Made by a program: the position numbers and the translations under genes. This document shows positions 61,902-64,000 of a stretch of DNA of 64,000 nt, in pieces. The DNA comes from Lactiplantibacillus plantarum. Its GTDB lineage: Bacteria > Bacillota > Bacilli > Lactobacillales > Lactobacillaceae. The notes beneath the pieces are model-generated. The model ran no database searches. It was not told where the DNA came from and worked only from the letters and a program-made list of their open reading frames with translations. The stretch spans positions 620,001-684,000 of the forward strand of contig NZ_CP039121.1 in assembly GCF_014131735.1 (NCBI RefSeq). Direction: 5' to 3'. Position 1 is the stretch's first letter, and every line of letters begins with the position of its first letter.

Positions 61902-64000
61902 ATGATGGAGCGAAAACGGACGAATTTTAAAATGTACAAAATTGGCCGTCGCTGGGCGTTTGCATGTGCCGTTATCTTGACGATGGGCACAACAACGCTG
62001 GTGGCTCGGGCTGATGATGGAACGACTGCAACGGGGACTGATACGGCATCAACCAGTTCAAGCACAACCAAATCAGTCACGGCTAAGACACAAACTTTGA
62101 AGACTGCGGCCACAACTGAAGCGGATGTGACTAACCAAAATCAGCCGGTTTTAGATACCGATGGTTCGAATTCAAAGACTGCTGCTGGCACAGTGGCTGG
62201 AACTAAGGCGGCAACGGATACTGATACAAACGCTACCACCAATTTGGATGAGACAACTAGTGCCAATACTGAAACTGGTTCAGATACGACAGCTGGTTCA
62301 AAGACGGCAAAAGAGACGAATGCGACAACCGGTTCAGAGTCGACAAAAGAGACGTCGACCACAACTGATTCTGCCACTGCAACGGCTGCGCGGACAACAA
62401 CCAGTTCTAATAAAGGTGCGACTACTGACTCAGCTACCAGCAATGATACCGCGGCAACGGCTGCTAAAACTACCGATGCTAGTGCTAAGATTGCCGGTAC
62501 GACGACTAGTGATAGTGTAGCCCAGCAAACGACGACAACTAAAGACCAGTCGACGACAACTGCAACGCCCCAGACCGTCGCGGTGGCGCTTAGTCAAGCT
62601 GTGACCCATGCAAACGATGCCGTTGCCGATGGTGGTAATGTGACGGACGATTATCCGGATCTACATAACATGCTCGGGGTTTCGTCCCAATTCCATATTT
62701 TTGCACGGGAAGCGGAACTACATGCCCATACGAATGGGAACGTTGCGGTGCAAAACTTAGTGGGCAACGTTAACTTTGGTACGAACATTATTGAAGAATT
62801 ATTAGATAAAGATATTTCGTATATTCAAAATATCAGTAATATTGCTGGGAGTTCGTTTGTTTCGGCTGGTGAGACGCGGAGCAATAAAGTTATCTTTGGC
62901 GAAAATATTGAGATTGATGTTTCGAATCCTAATCGGCCGATGGTCAACGGGGTCTATATCGACCATTTACTTGCCTCTGAAGTTTATCAAGACAAAGATG
63001 GTAACGTCTATATTGATTTTGACAAAGAGTTTGCTAAGTTGGAAAAATTGAGCGCTAGTCTTAGCGAAGCGTCCGCGAACGCCACCTATACGAGTGACAG
63101 TTTTGAAGATATGAATCAGCGGGTCATCGATGTGACGGATATGCAACCTGATGCGGATGGACACATTGTGATCAATCTGTCAGCGGATGTTTTAAACACG
63201 AGTACGCCGCTGACAATCAAGGGACTATCGGCAGATGCGGATGGTAATACGGTCATTATTAATGTTGATACGGCAGGTGCGACCAACTATCAAGTTAACT
63301 CGCAGATCAAAATCATTTATGATGACGGTACGGAGCGGAATAATAAAGAAACTGAAGACTTTGGTGATAACCATTTGCTTTGGAACTTCTATGATTCAAC
63401 CGCGAGTGACAAGTTAGCAACTGGTGTCATTAGTGTCGACCGGCCATTTCAAGGCAGTATTTTAGCCCCAGCGGCGGAAATTGATGCAAATCAAAATATT
63501 GATGGCAACATCATTGCTAATAAAGTCAACGTGAAGGCGGAGACCCATCGTTGGGATTTACAGGATAATGTTGATAATGAAAATGATCCAGAACCAGTTC
63601 CGGACTATGAGAAACCGGTACATCCAAGTATTGATGCCGAATTACCAGATGGTGGCGAGGGCGAAGAGCCAGAATACGACAAACCGGTACATCCAAGTAT
63701 CGACATTGAAATGCCAGATGACGGCGAGGGGGAAGAACCAGAATACGACAAACCGGTACATCCAAGTATCGATATCGAGATGCCAGACGATGGCGAAGAA
63801 GAAGAACCAGAATACGACAAACCGGTACATCCAAGTATTGATATCGAAATGCCAGATAATGGCGAAGAAGAAGAAGAGTACGACAAACCAGTTCATCCAA
63901 GCATCGATGTTGAAATGCCTGACTTTGACGAGATTGAGGACGAAGAAGAAGCTGAAGACGCAGAAGAAGAATTTGAAGACGATATTGAGGATGAAATCGA
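61902..64000 (+). CDS. Large repeat surface protein, choice-of-anchor A type (3' end outside window)
   Basis: The frame is open from ATG 61902 to the window end (699 codons). The N-terminus has a KxYKxGKxW-type signal peptide (FKMYKIGRRWAFA), with cleavage near ARA. A long Thr/Ala/Ser-rich segment (to about residue 230) may be a glycosylated stalk. A choice-of-anchor A domain follows (LGVSSQFHIFAREAELHA, VNFGTNI). From 63600 onward are five repeats of 23 residues (YDKPVHPSIDIEMPDDGE...), then a highly acidic stretch. A sorting signal is expected beyond the window. AGGTGGG precedes the start. Confidence 0.85.
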   Translation, partial: MMERKRTNFKMYKIGRRWAFACAVILTMGTTTLVARADDGTTATGTDTASTSSSTTKSVTAKTQTLKTAATTEADVTNQNQPVLDTDGSNSKTAAGTVAGTKAATDTDTNATTNLDETTSANTETGSDTTAGSKTAKETNATTGSESTKETSTTTDSATATAARTTTSSNKGATTDSATSNDTAATAAKTTDASAKIAGTTTSDSVAQQTTTTKDQSTTTATPQTVAVALSQAVTHANDAVADGGNVTDDYPDLHNMLGVSSQFHIFAREAELHAHTNGNVAVQNLVGNVNFGTNIIEELLDKDISYIQNISNIAGSSFVSAGETRSNKVIFGENIEIDVSNPNRPMVNGVYIDHLLASEVYQDKDGNVYIDFDKEFAKLEKLSASLSEASANATYTSDSFEDMNQRVIDVTDMQPDADGHIVINLSADVLNTSTPLTIKGLSADADGNTVIINVDTAGATNYQVNSQIKIIYDDGTERNNKETEDFGDNHLLWNFYDSTASDKLATGVISVDRPFQGSILAPAAEIDANQNIDGNIIANKVNVKAETHRWDLQDNVDNENDPEPVPDYEKPVHPSIDAELPDGGEGEEPEYDKPVHPSIDIEMPDDGEGEEPEYDKPVHPSIDIEMPDDGEEEEPEYDKPVHPSIDIEMPDNGEEEEEYDKPVHPSIDVEMPDFDEIEDEEEAEDAEEEFEDDIEDEI
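63609..63930 (+). repeat. 69-bp tandem repeats in the surface protein gene
   Basis: GACAAACCGGTACATCC recurs at 63678, 63747 and 63816 (69-base spacing) and, one codon shorter, at 63882; the first, diverged, unit starts near 63609. Each codes for YDKPVHPSIDxEMPD and an acidic run. Confidence 0.9.

Noticed and set aside
63526..63900. Minus-strand frames across the 69-bp repeats
   Set aside because: Antisense of tandem repeats of the surface protein; no start signals.
1..64000. CRISPR arrays, rRNA and tRNA genes, prophage or insertion sequence transposases
   Set aside because: None seen: no regularly spaced direct repeats, no cloverleaf or rRNA sequence noticed, and no transposase or integrase frames.

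Overview
The window comes from a low-to-mid GC Firmicute and fits Lactiplantibacillus plantarum. The strongest markers are an intracellular tannase of 469 residues whose nucleophile is Ser163 (TanB type), a UbiD-family gallate decarboxylase subunit of 490 residues (LpdC type) beside a permease and a LysR regulator (GacP/TanR type), sortase motifs of the LPQTxE form, and a csc-type WxL surface cluster. Start codons were chosen by ribosome binding site where several were possible. The species call rests on remembered family knowledge, not on a search.

Layout: 1-1.8 kb, the 3' part of a MacB-like ABC transporter. 1.9-4.4 kb, a promoter with an operator-like palindrome, then a 749-bp structured repeat, then a cadD / zinc-type ArsR / VTT-domain operon. 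4.4-10.1 kb, a small hypothetical gene, usp and mntH on the minus strand with an MntR-like box, an XRE regulator, a GtrA-like protein, a secreted metzincin protease and a 72-residue protein. 10.3-15.9 kb, a Leu-rich leader peptide with an attenuator ahead of a five-gene branched-chain amino acid ABC transporter and a CBS/ACT protein. 16.4-20.4 kb, the csc surface cluster. 20.4-23.5 kb, a Phe-rich leader peptide with an attenuator ahead of a TrpXYZ-like ABC transporter. 23.5-34.7 kb, a GlcNAc/glucose-type PTS, nitroreductase, MarR plus ABC exporter, ROK kinase, HxlR and TetR regulators, an amidohydrolase, an SGNH protein and an EamA transporter. 34.8-36.6 kb, a Ser-Asp repeat adhesin. 36.9-48.9 kb, tannin and gallate genes (tanB, lpdC, gacP, tanR) with unrelated genes and a second copy of the structured repeat between them. 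49.3-54.6 kb, a coiled-coil LPQTG protein, dus, apbE, a deformylase-like gene and a lipoprotein. 54.9-57.8 kb, nrdDG with paired NrdR boxes. 57.9-59.8 kb, an EAL/GGDEF c-di-GMP pair. 60.2-64 kb, an EIIA-like protein without its phosphorylatable His, a hairpin array, a cytochrome b5-like protein, and a large surface protein running off the end.

Three observations stand out. (1) A repeat family of about 740-750 bp, with two full inverted copies and one relic. Its arms fold into the same hairpins, and two stems show compensatory base-pair changes between copies, so selection seems to act on structure and not on protein. (2) Two amino-acid transporter operons each begin with a short leader peptide rich in one amino acid (Leu or Phe), followed by competing hairpins and an intrinsic terminator, which is trp/leu/phe-style peptide attenuation. 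(3) One copy of the repeat lies exactly between a promoter-operator and the cadmium/zinc operon that promoter would be expected to serve.
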